Assembly: GCF_001039355.2 (NCBI RefSeq)
Contig: NW_019775502.1
Location: forward strand, 134,958 to 198,957
Origin: Lingula anatina
Lineage: Eukaryota > Brachiopoda > Lingulata > Lingulida > Lingulidae
Direction: 5' to 3'
DNA length: 64,000 nt
The position numbers and the translations under genes were made by a program. Under the pieces are notes generated by a model. It ran no database searches and was not told the origin of the DNA. It saw only the letters and a list, made by a program, of their open reading frames with translations. Shown here in pieces: positions 1 through 11,888 of this stretch. Position 1 is the stretch's first letter. Each line of letters opens with the position of its first letter.

Positions 1-37
<37 letters not shown>

Positions 38-401
38 CCTTTTTTTTTTTTTCACTTTTTTTTTTTTTGGGGGGGGGGGAAAACCCCCCCCCCCCCCCCC
101 CCCCCAAGGGATGAGGAGGAGGGAGAATAAGAGGGGAGGTGTAAGGAAGGACAAGATGAGGAGGAGGAGGTTTCGGGAAGAGGAAGTACACCCTCCGTCC
201 CTCCTCTTCCTCCTCCTCCCTAACGCCTTCTCCTCCTCCTCCTCCTCCCTAACTCCCGTCCTCCTCCAAGAAGATGAGGAGGTGGAGGATTAGGAGGAGG
301 AGGAAGGGAAAAGGAGGAGCAGGAGTTAGGGAGGAGGAGGGACGGGGGGGCGTACTTCCCCTTCCCTATACCTCCACCTCTTTCCTTCCTCCTCATCCTA
401 A

Positions 402-432
<31 letters not shown>

Positions 433-545
433 GTTGGAGGAGGAAGGACGGAGGGTGTACTTCCTCTTCCCCACACACCTCCTCCTCGTCTTTTTCTTCC
501 CTACACCTCCCCGCTTATTCTTCCTCCTCCTCATCCCTTGGGTGT
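1..545. repeat. Homopolymer start and polypurine/polypyrimidine low-complexity tract
   Basis: The first 110 bases are long T, G and C homopolymers. The next 430 bases are built from imperfect GGA/GAGGA purine blocks alternating with TCC/CTCCT pyrimidine blocks on the same strand, so parts are self-complementary. Several open frames cross it, but they encode only Arg/Lys/Glu or Pro/Ser/Leu runs dictated by the repeat and are not genes. The homopolymers may partly be sequencing error at a contig end. Confidence 0.85.
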
Positions 546-836
546 TCTGGCACCTTGATGCATGCGAAGTAGTATCTCTAAACTGTGGAGTTCATCAGAT
601 TGCACTCATATCTGTCGCGTGTATATGAACCTCATCTTCTTCGTCTTGTTGTTGCACAAAATCGACAAGCACATTTTTCAAAGCAACCGCGACAGCCATG
701 TCTTTCTCTCTAACTTATTACTGCGTATGCGTCAAGGTGCCAGAATCTCCTCCGAGCGCAACCGAGAATTAATTACAGCTTTGGAAGTAACTCGCTTAAT
801 TACGCTGCGGGGTATTCAGGGCACAGACCGTGATCA

Positions 837-1798
837 CTACCCAGTGGGCAAATCATGTTGTTTCAACGTTGAAACAATGTTGAACTATAACGTTGACAAG
901 ACGTTGGATTAACATTGGATTTGAAAGTTGTATCAACGTCAAATAACAACGTTGTATCAACGTCAGATAAGAACATTGTATCAACGCCAGTTGTTAGACA
1001 ACATTCTTTCATGAAAAGACATTAAAATGACCTGTTTTTATTTTTGGTACATATCACAGGTACACAATTATAAAGTACACTGTAAAAACATCTAAGTGCC
1101 TGCTTTGTCTCATTTTTTCAACGCATTTATCTCCTTTAGAAGCACGTTTTGCTTCTAAGCATGTTACACGCTTTTAGCCTGGATGTGTTTAGCAGTACTA
1201 GGACGCGTTTGATGGCTAAATATATGTAGAGTGTATATGTATGGCCTATAAGTTAGGATTTCCAAGGTTTAGTTTTACATATATAAGAAAGTCACGGTCA
1301 CCTCAACCTGTCTATCTATCTATAGCAGGGTACCGTGAACTGTCAACAACGTTAACATCACTCCATCACACTTACAGTGACTTATTCATCCTTGTGTTAA
1401 CTGACCTTGCGAGGCAGTTTATTGGAATATATTTCTGAATAACAAGTTTAGAAAATTCACTAGTTCACTAGTTCACTAAAGACACAAAACAACTGTCACT
1501 TTTACTTTAAAGCACCATTTTTAATATTTCGATAATGTTCGTTACAGTATTGATAAACATAGTATCACGTTTTCAATAATTAATATCTTAAATTACGATC
1601 TATGTCTTGCATCACGACGACCTGAACAACGTTGAGTCAATGACCAAAATACAACGTTGAGTCAACGTCACATTATGACGGCGTTTTGACGTGGCTGGAT
1701 CAACATTGATTTGACGTTAAATTTAGGTAGATCAACGGCCATTCAACGTCCCAACCTGTTTTCAACGTTGATCCAATGTCATTATGCCTGCTGGGTAG
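837..1798. mobile_element. MITE-like element with TACCCAG termini and AACGTTG subterminal repeats
   Basis: The left end reads CTACCCAGTGGGCA and the right end TGCCTGCTGGGTAG, an imperfect inverted pair. Inside each end are dense AACGTTG / CAACGT words (about 860-990 and 1627-1775) in opposite orientation. The roughly 600 bp between them is AT-rich with no convincing reading frame. Non-autonomous DNA elements with this look are common in aquatic animal genomes. I could not fix a target-site duplication. Confidence 0.6.
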
Positions 1799-1839
1799 AT
1801 ACCGCCAATGGGTTTTTGGATTTTTAGAATTTAGATTTT

Positions 1840-2310
1840 TCATGTGAACGGTGCCTTATTGAGTGCAAGTTTATTTTCTTTGAGTGTCAACAAGTGCAGG
1901 AATTGTTCTCGTAGTAGAGAAAGATGAAACATGTCAAATTCACATATAGTTTGATTTGATTGGTTAGTCTCTCAATAGATATGTAAGTTTCTAACACGTG
2001 AAAAATGCTTGCAAACTCGTGATGGGCAAGGTCCAGACATGAGTAATTCAAATAATATTTTAGATATTTTAATTGAAAACAAGTCTCTTAGGGATTGCCT
2101 TATAAGGAAATGTTGAATGGCTGTTTGCAACATGAGAATAGAAAATTCCTTGTAATCACGCAACGACAGTAGAAAGAAAATAAGTAAATGCGTGATCAAT
2201 GCGGGGAGATAGAGTATAAATACTTGTGAAATTGTGTGGAAAGAGAGTCGGTGAATAAACGTTTGAAAGCTCCAGACTGTTGTCGTTATTCCTCACTATA
2301 ACAGAATTCT
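1840..2310 (-). repeat. Dispersed repeat, copy 1 (partner at 55038-55470)
   Basis: Read on the minus strand, this segment aligns along its length with 55038-55470 on the plus strand. Shared landmarks include TAGTGAGGAATAACGACA against TAGTGAGGAATGACGACA, a shared CGTTTATTCACCGACTC block, CATTCAACATTTCCT, and TTGCACTCAATAA near the far end. The copies are visibly diverged, so both are old. No coding frame is conserved between them. The family is unidentified. Confidence 0.65.
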
Positions 2311-3139
2311 TCAAAATAAACCACAGAGTAAACCGGTTAGGTGAGACTATTGTAATCCACAATAGGGGAGGTACACAAGCCAAATACCTAATACATCATT
2401 CTTATAACTTAATACAGCTGATGAAATTCTTCTCTGACAAGATAACGCTGTAATAAAAAAATCTAAATACACAATACAGGACTTAAACATTTATGAAAAC
2501 AATTAAAAAAAGCATTGGCAGCCATAGTCCCCCCCCCCTAAAAAATTTGTTAACAAACAAACAATAAGAAAGCAATTTTTAAAATTTTTACAAGGAACAC
2601 CGTTGTATAATCGTCTTGAAAAAAAGCTGGAAATTCAATAACGCCGAATTGATACTTTTTATTTAAACTAAAATCCGTCAACTTAAAGTGTCAACAAGTT
2701 TTATATAACAAAATAATCTTCATTTAAATCCGCTTACAAAGAGGTTTGAAGAGGACAAAACGAACTTCAGGATGCTTCAAATTCAACTGTCATACAGTTG
2801 ACTGGTGTAGACGGTGGGATGCGGGGCCCATTGTCAATAGAGATGAAATTATAATGTCAACACGTTTTCTAAAACTTCACTTAAAAAGGGGATTTAAAAC
2901 TACAATGAGAAGTTTCGAAATATATATATATAAGTCACAGTCACCTCAACCTGTCTATCCATGGGCGTAACTAGGCACACGCACGGATGCACTGTGCGCA
3001 CAATTTTTTTGGCCTACCATGATATTATTTTATATAGATTTAGTATATTTTTCACGGAATATAGTCGAAAATCCTTTGCGAATTAAAGTCACAAATCCTC
3101 TGTATCAATTATATATGTTCTGACCCCCCGTCTTGCATA
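2311..3139. other. AT-rich intergenic stretch, no gene seen
   Basis: No reading frame with protein-like composition, tRNA or clear element ends was found. A short sentence-like word (GTCACCTCAACCTGTCTAT) near 2940 also occurs near 1292, so repeat debris is likely. Confidence 0.5.
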
Positions 3140-3243
3140 CTCTCCGCCTCGCACACGCCTCCCCATGTGTCGTCCCAATGGAGCCGAGATTTAATGACTG
3201 TACCCCCGCAGGGACGACGCATAAGAGTGTGAGAGGCGGAGAG
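3140..3243. repeat. Short inverted repeat (104 bp fold-back)
   Basis: CTCTCCGCCTC at 3140-3150 is mirrored by GAGGCGGAGAG at 3233-3243, with further pairing inward (GTCGTCCC against GGGACGAC). It could be a small MITE or the remains of one. No role is evident. Confidence 0.6.
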
Positions 3244-4197
3244 ACTATTAAAAAATTAGGCGGTTTTCCTTTCATGTACGTCCGCCACATTTAGTTCGTG
3301 GCTTTGTAGAGCCATGGCTCAACTCGATGTGAATGCGGCCTAAGAATAATAACTAGACTGCAACTGGCTGAAGCCAGTGGCGGAGGATTCCCCTGAAAAA
3401 CAGGTGTGGAATGACCTTGAAGAAAAAGGTCAATTACAAGGCCATGTGCTAAATCTGATCCCATATTCTGAAAGAGCATATGTGGATTAGGGGAGGTTTA
3501 TCAACAATACATCAGTTTTAGCCTAAGTGAATATTTCACCTTGAAATGTCCAAATAACCTTGAAATTGAAGGTCAAGGTCATATTTGACATTTGATTTGG
3601 GGATGTTGGGTATAGGTTTGGGGTAGTTTACTATAGCATGTTATCACAAAAAATCAGTATTTCATGGAGAAATTGCCAAAGTCACGATTTCTGCGACATC
3701 ATAAATATTTAAAAATCTATATTTAAAAAACGAATCAAGCAATTGCTACGAAAGTTCAGCTAACTTTAGATAAGACTATAAGGGATCATTTGCTTCCAAA
3801 AATTAGGCTCTAGGCCTCCCGGTTTTTGAGATATGGGAAAGAACTGAATCTGGTATCAGGTATCCAATAGATCTTTTCATGTGGGGGTGAGGGTTGGATG
3901 GCCACTTGCTCATACATATAGCTCTTTAACCAGTATTTTCCTTATTTCAAATTGAGGACGGCAAACAACCGGAACTATTTGGTTTAAACACAGAGGAATA
4001 ATGCACATATTTTGTTTACTGTAACTCTGTTACATGGGACACAAACTTTTCTGTTACTGGTTCAAGGACTACAAAACTTTTACTCCTCGATAGGGAAGTC
4101 CTACTTCTCGACCTTTCTTTGTCTCCTTGTCCTGAACCGTGGCACGCTGCAAAAGCAGCCCTTCGCGTGATAGAGGCTACAGGCGATACCAGCGCGA

Positions 4198-4205
4198 TAT
4201 AAAAA
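4198..4205 (+). promoter_or_regulatory. TATA box of the eight-cysteine protein gene, copy 1
   Basis: TATAAAAA lies 144-151 bp before the start codon at 4349 in a GC-richer context (gcgcgaTATAAAAAgaccc). Transcription would start about 30 bp downstream. The same box is at 7409-7416 in the second copy. Confidence 0.55.
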
Positions 4206-4348
4206 GACCCTAAGCAGCAATCCTCGTCATTTGGAGATAGCCTGCCGAGCAGTCAAAAGTTTTGTCTTAGAGCTGTACTGGGCGACAAGGGGACATCTCC
4301 CGGAATCAAGAAGTACCGGTACCTACTAGTACTCTGAAAAGGTCCATC

Positions 4349-7300
4349 ATGAAGTACATAATAGTGCTGGTTTTGTTGATCGGTAAGTATGGTTCACAAC
4401 TACAAAAAATGAGTTTACTGCAATAGTTTGAATTGGTAAGATGAGTAAGAAACCGAAAGTTGTTAAAAACAATATAAGTTTTACAATGTTAAGGGATTGA
4501 TGAAGTTTGATAAAATGACAGAAATAGTTGCATTAGGCACTGGTTATATCTATATGCATCTCTTTCTCCAAATTTGACATTACGTCTATGGAAAAAGGTA
4601 CGTGTATGATTCCATTTCGGGCATAAGTTCAGATCTGTATGGCGTGTATCTTATTCCATTTCTTATTATGATTCCGCCGTCTTCTTTGTGTACTCAGTCT
4701 GGTAGAAGGTAGAACGATAGAAAAGATTTATTGCCTCTTAAGACTGTTCTCAATTTGAACCAATCACTGAGAATAAAATTGGAGTCATTTGACTCTCTAG
4801 TCAGAGTCCAGCACCCCTTGACCCTTGTGGAGTTAATTTGACTCCAATATAAGGGTCAAATTACCCCACTACCCGAGTCTTTAGACTCTGTTATCAGAGT
4901 CAATCACCCCCTGGCTCTCATGGAGTCAGTCTGACTCTAAAATCAGAGTCAAATTACCGGGGGCCAGTGTCTGGCTGACCCCTTTCACCGACTCTTTTCG
5001 CTCGCTGGACAGTAAGCCTCGTTTCAGTACTTGTGATGACAGTGAGCAGACGGCGTGAAGAGAACAGTTTTCATCATCCTTTGTCAGTATAAACATTACT
5101 TTATTGGCCATAGTTGGTTTTATGCATGAACAAGTGGTTTTTCTTCATGCAGAACTCGTGCACTTATTACTGACCCGGGCTTTCAGTTGCCCACACCCTT
5201 TATGTGATATGTTGGTATACAGGTCAACAGGTTTTGTTTCCATGTTGTGGGTTTGACCCACCATTTCATGTCACTGGGGAGGTATGCTCACTCATTGGTA
5301 TATTTGTGGTTTATATTTATACATGTCATGCTGTTTTTACCAGATTCACAAACTATTTGTTATTGGAAACTCAACACCACATGCGATCGGAGTGTCCGTC
5401 TCCAGAGCGGGAGGACTTGGGTTCAAACCGTGCACAAACCATTCGTTAATAAACGGTACCTGCTGTCTCCCCGCTTGGCACTATGTCTTTTTTTTTCATA
5501 ATGTGCCAAGGAGTCAAAAATTCCTTAATATGGGGTCATGGTGACTCTTTTGTAGAGATAAATCAAGGGATGAAGGTGTAAGGTTCGATTCTAGGTTCAC
5601 AGATCGAGAAGAAGTGAGCAACAAGAGTCGTGGATTTCCAAACAGCTTTATTCCTACTACCTAACTTCTCTCTCTACCCACCACCTGTTCTATTTATATG
5701 TACCTTAATGTCTCATTGTAATAATACTTTATAATAAATCTTACTAGGCGCGGGCGCCGCGACATCCTATAGTCTAGGCGCGGGCGCCGCGACATCCTAG
5801 GGGCGTGGGACATGCTAAGGGGCGCCACCGCGTCCCTTACAGTCCTCCCAAAGGGATGCGTGAATGGAGTCGATTGTGACCCTTATGTGGGGTCTGGGAT
5901 GGCGTTACTCCATCGGAGTCAACTTGACTACAATTGGGATAGGTTCCACTGCTGGACTCCAAGTTTGGAATCACTTGGACTCCCGTTTTATTCTCAGTGA
6001 TATGAAGTCACTGCAAATATTGAAGCATACCATGAAAGAACTACATGTAAAGTAGTGTGTAATACGTTTCCTAAAACGTCAGGTACCAGTGCCGGTATTG
6101 TTATGGAAATGACACGACTTGCTCTGTGAATAACATTTAGTTATTCTGTTACTTAAACGTGTTTAATCAATTTTAATTATTAGATTTTTTTGGTAATATT
6201 TTAACTCGCTGCAGTGAAGTTATTATGCAGTGTAAAATGTACGAACTACACTTTTATACAGGAGAGACCAGAGCATTCTAAAGTACAAAGGCACTAAAGC
6301 GTGGTTTTTTATGTTGCCAAGGATTTTATGTATCTATATAGTTAGAACAGCTGTTCTGTTGTAGCGGGGAATGATGACACGTGCATGTGAAGTAAAAAGA
6401 GGATAAAAAACTGTGCTGCTTGCAGCTTCCAAAAACACACCCCCTGATATCAGGGGTCTCTAAGATAGTATACAAAATTAAAGTATGTGAGACACAATAA
6501 TTTTGTAACGGAGCNGTAGAGCCATGGCTCAACTCGATGTGAATGCGGCCTAAGAATAATAACTAGACTGCAACTGGCTGAAGCCAGTGGCGGACGATTC
6601 CCCTGAAAAAACAGGTGTGGAATGACCTTGAAGAAAAAGGTCAATTACAAGGCCATGTGCTAAATCTGATCCCATATTCTGAAAGAGCATATGTGGATTA
6701 GGGGAGGTTTATCAACAATACATCAGTTTTAGCCTAAGTGAATATTTCACCTTGAAATGTCCAAATAACCTTGAAATTGAAGGTCAAGGTCATATTTGAC
6801 ATTTGATTTGGGGATGTTGGGTATAGGTTTGGGGTAGTTTACTATAACATGTTATCACAAAAAATCAGTATTTCATGGAGAAATTGCCAAAGTCACGATT
6901 TCTGCGACATCATAAATATTTAAAAATCTATATTTAAAAAACGAATCAAGCAATTGCTACGAAAGTTCAGCTAACTTTAGATAAGACTATAAGGGATCAT
7001 TTGCTTCCAAAAATTAGGCTCTAGGCCTCCCGGTTTTTGAGATATGTGAAAGAACTGAATCTGGTATCAGGTATCCAATAGATCTTTTCATGTGGGGGTG
7101 AGGGTTGGATGGCCACTTGCTCATACTTATAGCTTTTTAACCAGTATTTTCCTTATTTCAAATTGAGGACGGCAAACAGCCGGAACTATTTGGTTTAAAC
7201 ACAGAGGAATAATGCACATATTTTGTTTACTGTAACTCTGTTACATGGGACACAAACTTTTCTGTTACTGGTTCAAGGACTACAAAACTTTTACTCCTCG

Positions 7301-10300
7301 ATAGGGAAGTCCTACTTCTCGACCTTTCTTTGTCTCCTTGTCCTGAACCGTGGCACGCTGCAAAAGCAGCCCTTCGCGTGATAGAGGCTACAGGCGATAC
7401 AAGCGCGATATAAAAAGACCCTAAGCAGCAATCCTCGTCATTTGGAGATAGCCTGCCGAGCAGTCAAAAGTTTTGTCTTAGAGCTGTACTGGGCGACAAG
7501 GGGACATCTCCCGGTATCAAGAAGTACCGGTACCTACTAGTACTCTGAAAAGGTCCATCATGAAGTACATAATAGTGCTGGTTTTGTTGATCGGTAAGTA
7601 TGGTTCACAACTACAAAAAATGAGTTTACTGCAATAGTTTGAATTGGTAAGATGAGTAAGAAACCGAAAGTTGTTAAAAACAATATAAGTTTTACAATGT
7701 TAAGGGATTGATGAAGTTTGATAAAATGACAGAAATAGTTGCATAAGGCACTGGTTATATCTATATGCATCTCTTTCTCCAAATTTGACATTACGTCTAT
7801 GGGAAAAGGTATGATTCCATTTCGGGCATAAGTTCAGATCTGTATGGCGTGTATCTTATTCCATTTCTTATTATGATTCCGCCGTCTTCTTTGTGTACTC
7901 AGTCTGGTAGAAGGTAGAACGATAGAAAAGATTTATTGCCTCTTAAGACTGTTCTCAATTTGAACCAATCACTGAGAATAAAATTGGAGTCATTTGACTC
8001 TCTAGTCAGAGTCCAGCACCCCTTGACCCTTGTGGAGTTAATTTGACTCCAATATAAGGGTCAAATTACCCCACTACCCGAGTCTTTAGACTCTGTTATC
8101 AGAGTCAATCACCCCCTGGCTCTCATGGAGTCAATCTGACTTTAAAATCAGAGTCAAATTACCGGGGGCCAGTGTCTGGCTGACCCCTTTCACCGACTCT
8201 TTTCGCTCGCTGGACAGTAAGCCTCGTTTCAGTACTTGTGATGGCAGTGAGCAGACGACGTGAAGAGAACAGTTTTCATCATCCTTTTTCAGTATAAACA
8301 TTACTTTATTGGCCATAGTTGGTTTTATGCATGAACAAGTGGTTTTTCTTCATGCAGAACTCGTGCACTTATTACTGACTCGGGCTTTCAGTTGCCCACA
8401 CCCTTTATGTGATATGTTGGTATACAGGTCAACAGGTTTTGTTTCCATGTTGTGGGTTTGACCCACCAATTCATGTCACTGGGGAGGTTTGCTCACTCAT
8501 TGGTATATTTGTGGTATATATATATACATGCCATGCTGTTTTTACCAGATTCACAAACTATTTGTTATTGGAAACTCAACACCACATGCGATCGGAGTGT
8601 CCGTCTCCAGAGCGGGAGGACTTGGGTTCAAACCCGTCCGTGCACAAACCATTCGTTAATAAACGGTACCTGCTGTCTCCCCGCTTGGCACTATGTCTTT
8701 TTTTTTCATAATTTGCCAAGGAGTCAAAAATTCCTTAATATGGGGTCATGGTGACTCTTTTGTAGAGATAAATCAAGGGATGAAGGGATGCGTGAATGGA
8801 GTCGATTGTGACCCTTATGTGGGGTCTGGAATGGCGTTACTCCATCGGAGTCAACTTGACTACAATTGGGATAGGTTCCACTGCTGGACTCCAAGTTTGG
8901 AATCACTTGGACTCCCGTTTTATTCTCAGTGATATGAAGTCACTGCAAATATTGAAGCATACCATGAAAGAACTACATGTAAAGTAGTGTGTAATACGTT
9001 TCCTAAAACGTCAGGTACCAGTGCCGGTATTGTTGGAAATGACACGACTTGCTCTGTGAATAACATTTAGTTATTCTGTTACTTAAACGTGTTTAATCAA
9101 TTTTAATTATTAGATTTTTTTGGTAATATTTTAACTCGCTGCAGTGAAGTTATTATGCAGTGTAAAATGTACGAACTACACTTTTATACAGGAGAGACCA
9201 AAGCATTCTATAGTACAAAGGCACTAAAGCGTGGTTTTTTTATGTTGCCAAGGATTTTATGTATCTATATAGTTAGAACAGCTGTTCTGTTGTAGCGGGG
9301 AATGATGACACGTGCATGTGAAGTAAAAAGAGGATAAAGAACTGTGCTGCTTGCAGCTTCCAAAAACACACCCCCTGATATCAGGTGTCTCTAAGATAGT
9401 ATACAAAATTAAAGTATGTGAGACACAATAATTTTGTAACGGACCAGTAGCGCACCTAGTGATCAGAGAGTACCAATAACATCAGAATACATGGGATCTT
9501 TGTTTGTATTCATGGTATGCACGGTCTTTTAACCTTGGATCTGTTAATTTGTGCGGCTGTCACACCCAAACTATAAGGCTTGGTTGTATAAGGCAGGTGT
9601 CACGCACACGTCAAACGTCGTTTTTTTTTTTGCCAGTGTAACTATAAACGGAAAACGAAGGGAAAATATCAGAAAAAAAATTGGTAAAACGATTGGTTGT
9701 CTAAAAAACTTTATTCAAAACTTTCATGAGATATCAATTATACACTGGAAATGTCATTTTTATTTCAACAGAAAACCATAGTAGTGTTTTTGCAGTGCGC
9801 AAGCACTTACAAAACAAAACAAAACAAAAAAACTATCTCAACCTGTGTGCACATGTACTCCACCAGTAATACCTTTTAATAAGGTCATGACCTTGACCTC
9901 CAGTGACCCAGAGACTAGTTGCCAAAGATTGGGGTTCCCTTACTTAGAAGGAGTTGATACTTATAATACGTTTCTGTGACATTGGGTTTCCAAGTTATGG
10001 ATTTCAAGTCCACCCATCCCATTCAATGGCGGCCATTTTGGATTTTTGTGGAAAATGAGACTTTGCCATGGGGGGATTCATGGGGAAATTTTTTTGGACG
10101 GACCAGAGTCAGTTGAGAAACATTTGTCATCAATTTTTTCCAACCTAAGTTGTTTATTGACTGGCCTATAAGCAGGCCTATTTTACCTAAGACTATATAG
10201 TTTATGCACTCGGTTTTAGGGAGAGAACAAATACCAGTCCGCTCTACTGTTTGAAGAATAAATAAAAGTCTTTAGCTCAATTTCATCCCATTTTCCCCTT

Positions 10301-11888
10301 CATTCCAGTTCTTGAAGTTGCCCTGGCCAGACCTCCCGTGGGCCTTCGAGGTCGGCATGCAGATGATAATAGCGAAGGTCAAGGACGTCCAGGTAGACAT
10401 GGCGGGAGACGCGTCAACAGACAACGTGGCTTAACCTGTGCTAATATCACTGAGACTGATTGTGACGTCTTGCCGTCAATGCGCCTGTGTGATGATGCAG
10501 GGTCCTATACCAACTGGTAATTAATTTAGTAATATTCGGCCTTTATCTACCCTAGGTTCTAGATTTCAGTTTTGCCAGCTCGTTCTTGATTTCATATATA
10601 GCCGATATCAGCAAAACTGAACTGTAGCCACTAGCGGCATATTGAGGGCGTGTTTGGCAAAATTTTTGCCTGGGGCTCTTCCATATTTGGAAGTCACAAG
10701 TCTCGTACGTCACAGCTTTAACCCGCCTGGAGCTGCCTTTCCAGCCTTACGCTGACGATATCTCGCGTAGACGAGACAAGAAGCAAAGTGGCTGACGCAG
10801 AGTTTGAACTTTGAACTAAGAATATCTTCCAATCGAAAGTCAGTGCCACAACACAAGCAACTTTCTGCTTTAAAAAATGATTTTTGGTGTAGCCATTGCG
10901 CAGTCCTTATAGTGGTATCGGGCATGCAATGTAGGTGTCAAACTTGGCACGCGTTAAACACGTCTATTGTGTTTATATCTCAAGGAGCAAATGATATAAA
11001 AACATCTGGTATATCTTTTTCTTTTAAAATATATTACTTATTTTTCAATTTACATCTTATATACAGTAAATAAAATTAAATAAAGCAAGACTAAATCTGC
11101 TTTACGTTTCATTTTGGACTAATGACATTCAACTGCAGATTCACTGCGGAGCAGTTCTTTTTGATTGACGGATACGCAACATTGTCGCTGTTCCTAAGGG
11201 CCACTGTGAAGCAATCCCGTGAAAATGTTTGAATAGTTAACAAACTAGTGACCCCGACACTCAGGGCACCTTTATCCAGACTGTTTCAAAGGAAGCGTTC
11301 ACAACCAGTTTACAACGTGCGCACTTGGATCCCTGCCTCCTACGCGCGCCGTCCCAGCAGGGGCAGAGCAATCAAATTTCGGCACGATATCAAGTGGTTC
11401 GCGCCATATTTGATCGGCGGATCAACTTGTGCTCATTTACTCTCCTCTGTAATCATATTGCCATCACCACGAACTTCCGGGTATTTACATTGCCCCATCT
11501 CTGTAACAGTTTACGTTACGTTCTTCAGGGTGCTCACAATAAACAATAACTTTCTGTTTGTCGCTGTTCATGTTGATAATCAATGTGATCCTGTTACACT
11601 TTGTCACCCTAGGTATATAAAAGATATTCAATTTTTAGTAGTTAGTAGAACGCACGTGTTTTTCATATTACACGAAGACTTTATCGTATTATTTTGTCTT
11701 TAAGGTGCGACTACATGAAGAGAGTTAAGTGCCCCCAGGACCTGTCAGCCGGAACTAACTTCACAGCTATCTTCAAATGTGACGAGAGCGGCAACCCTCT
11801 ACCTGCACCTACCCGAGGAGGGCTTAGACGATGTAAAGACAGGGCATGTAGACGGGGGCATCCAGCGGAGCAAACGCCAAAAAAATAA
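4349..11888 (+). CDS. Secreted basic eight-cysteine protein (141 aa, 3 exons), function unknown
   Basis: Model: exon 1 4349-4382 (or its duplicate 7560-7593), exon 2 10309-10516, exon 3 11705-11888; all junctions are GT-AG and phases fit. Residues 1-18 (MKYIIVLVLLIVLEVALA) form a classic signal peptide. The mature part opens with an Arg/Gly-rich segment (residues 19-52), followed by eight cysteines spaced C-7-C-8-C-9-C-7-C-15-C-17-C-4-C and a basic tail ending PKK. I recognise no named family. High positive charge plus disulphide-forming cysteines would suit an antimicrobial peptide, a matrix protein or another extracellular factor; this is inference. A TATA box precedes each first exon and AATAAA lies at 12452. 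Exon phasing gives high confidence that the gene is real; function is open. Confidence 0.75.
4766..6002. mobile_element. TIR element with GAGTCA repeats, copy 1
   Basis: Ends are ATCACTGAGAATAAAA on the left and, inverted, the same word at about 5982-6002 on the right. Inside both ends are many GGAGTCA / TGACTCC words. The centre holds a tRNA-like box B (GGGTTCAAAC near 5420), suggesting a SINE fragment. Copy 2 is at about 7968-8934. There is no transposase, so it is non-autonomous. It sits in intron 1 of the eight-cysteine protein gene. Confidence 0.6.
5577..5850. mobile_element. Solo-LTR-like insertion, present in copy 1 only
   Basis: This 274-bp segment is missing at the matching place in the second copy. 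It begins TGTAAGG and ends CTCCCA, i.e. TG...CA termini, and is flanked by AAGG at 5573-5576 and 5851-5854, while the empty site (about 8780) has one AAGG. It holds a twice-repeated GC-rich block (GGCGCGGGCGCCGCGACATC) near 5747-5795 and an AATAAA-like word before it. TG/CA ends plus a 4-bp target duplication point to a solo LTR or very short LTR element. Confidence 0.75.
6516..9445 (+). repeat. Large direct duplication, copy 2 (starts at single N)
   Basis: Near-identical to 3306-6514 but lacking the 274-bp insertion. It carries a second TATA box (7409-7416) and a second first exon (7560-7593) encoding the same first 11 residues, with the same GGTAAG donor. If real, exon 2 at 10309 would have two alternative promoters. 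If an assembly artefact, only one exists. Confidence 0.9.
7409..7416 (+). promoter_or_regulatory. TATA box of the eight-cysteine protein gene, copy 2
   Basis: TATAAAAA identical in sequence and context to 4198-4205, upstream of the duplicate start codon at 7560. Confidence 0.5.
9446..10308. other. Unique part of intron 1 of the eight-cysteine protein gene
   Basis: AT-rich with poly-T and AAAAC runs. No reading frame of note. It ends with a pyrimidine tract and CAG acceptor at 10306-10308. Confidence 0.6.

Larger units (their letters stand above)
3306..6514 (+). repeat. Large direct duplication, copy 1 (ends at single N)
   Basis: This 3.2-kb block is repeated almost identically at 6516-9445. 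It contains the promoter, first exon and part of intron 1 of the eight-cysteine protein gene. Copy 1 differs mainly by a 278-bp insertion (LTR-like element 5577-5850 plus its target duplication) and a few substitutions. It stops at the single N at 6515, and copy 2 starts on the next base. That is what two overlapping contig ends joined by one N would look like; see findings. Confidence 0.9.

Noticed and set aside
8590-8650. tRNA gene suggested by GGGTTCAAACCC
   Set aside because: Only a T-arm-like word; no acceptor or anticodon stem pairs around it. More likely a SINE remnant.
8409-8754. 100-codon plus-strand frames (and the shorter versions at 5204-5544)
   Set aside because: They lie inside the GAGTC repeat element in both copies, overlap each other in two frames and are broken in copy 1 by small changes; no protein-like conservation.
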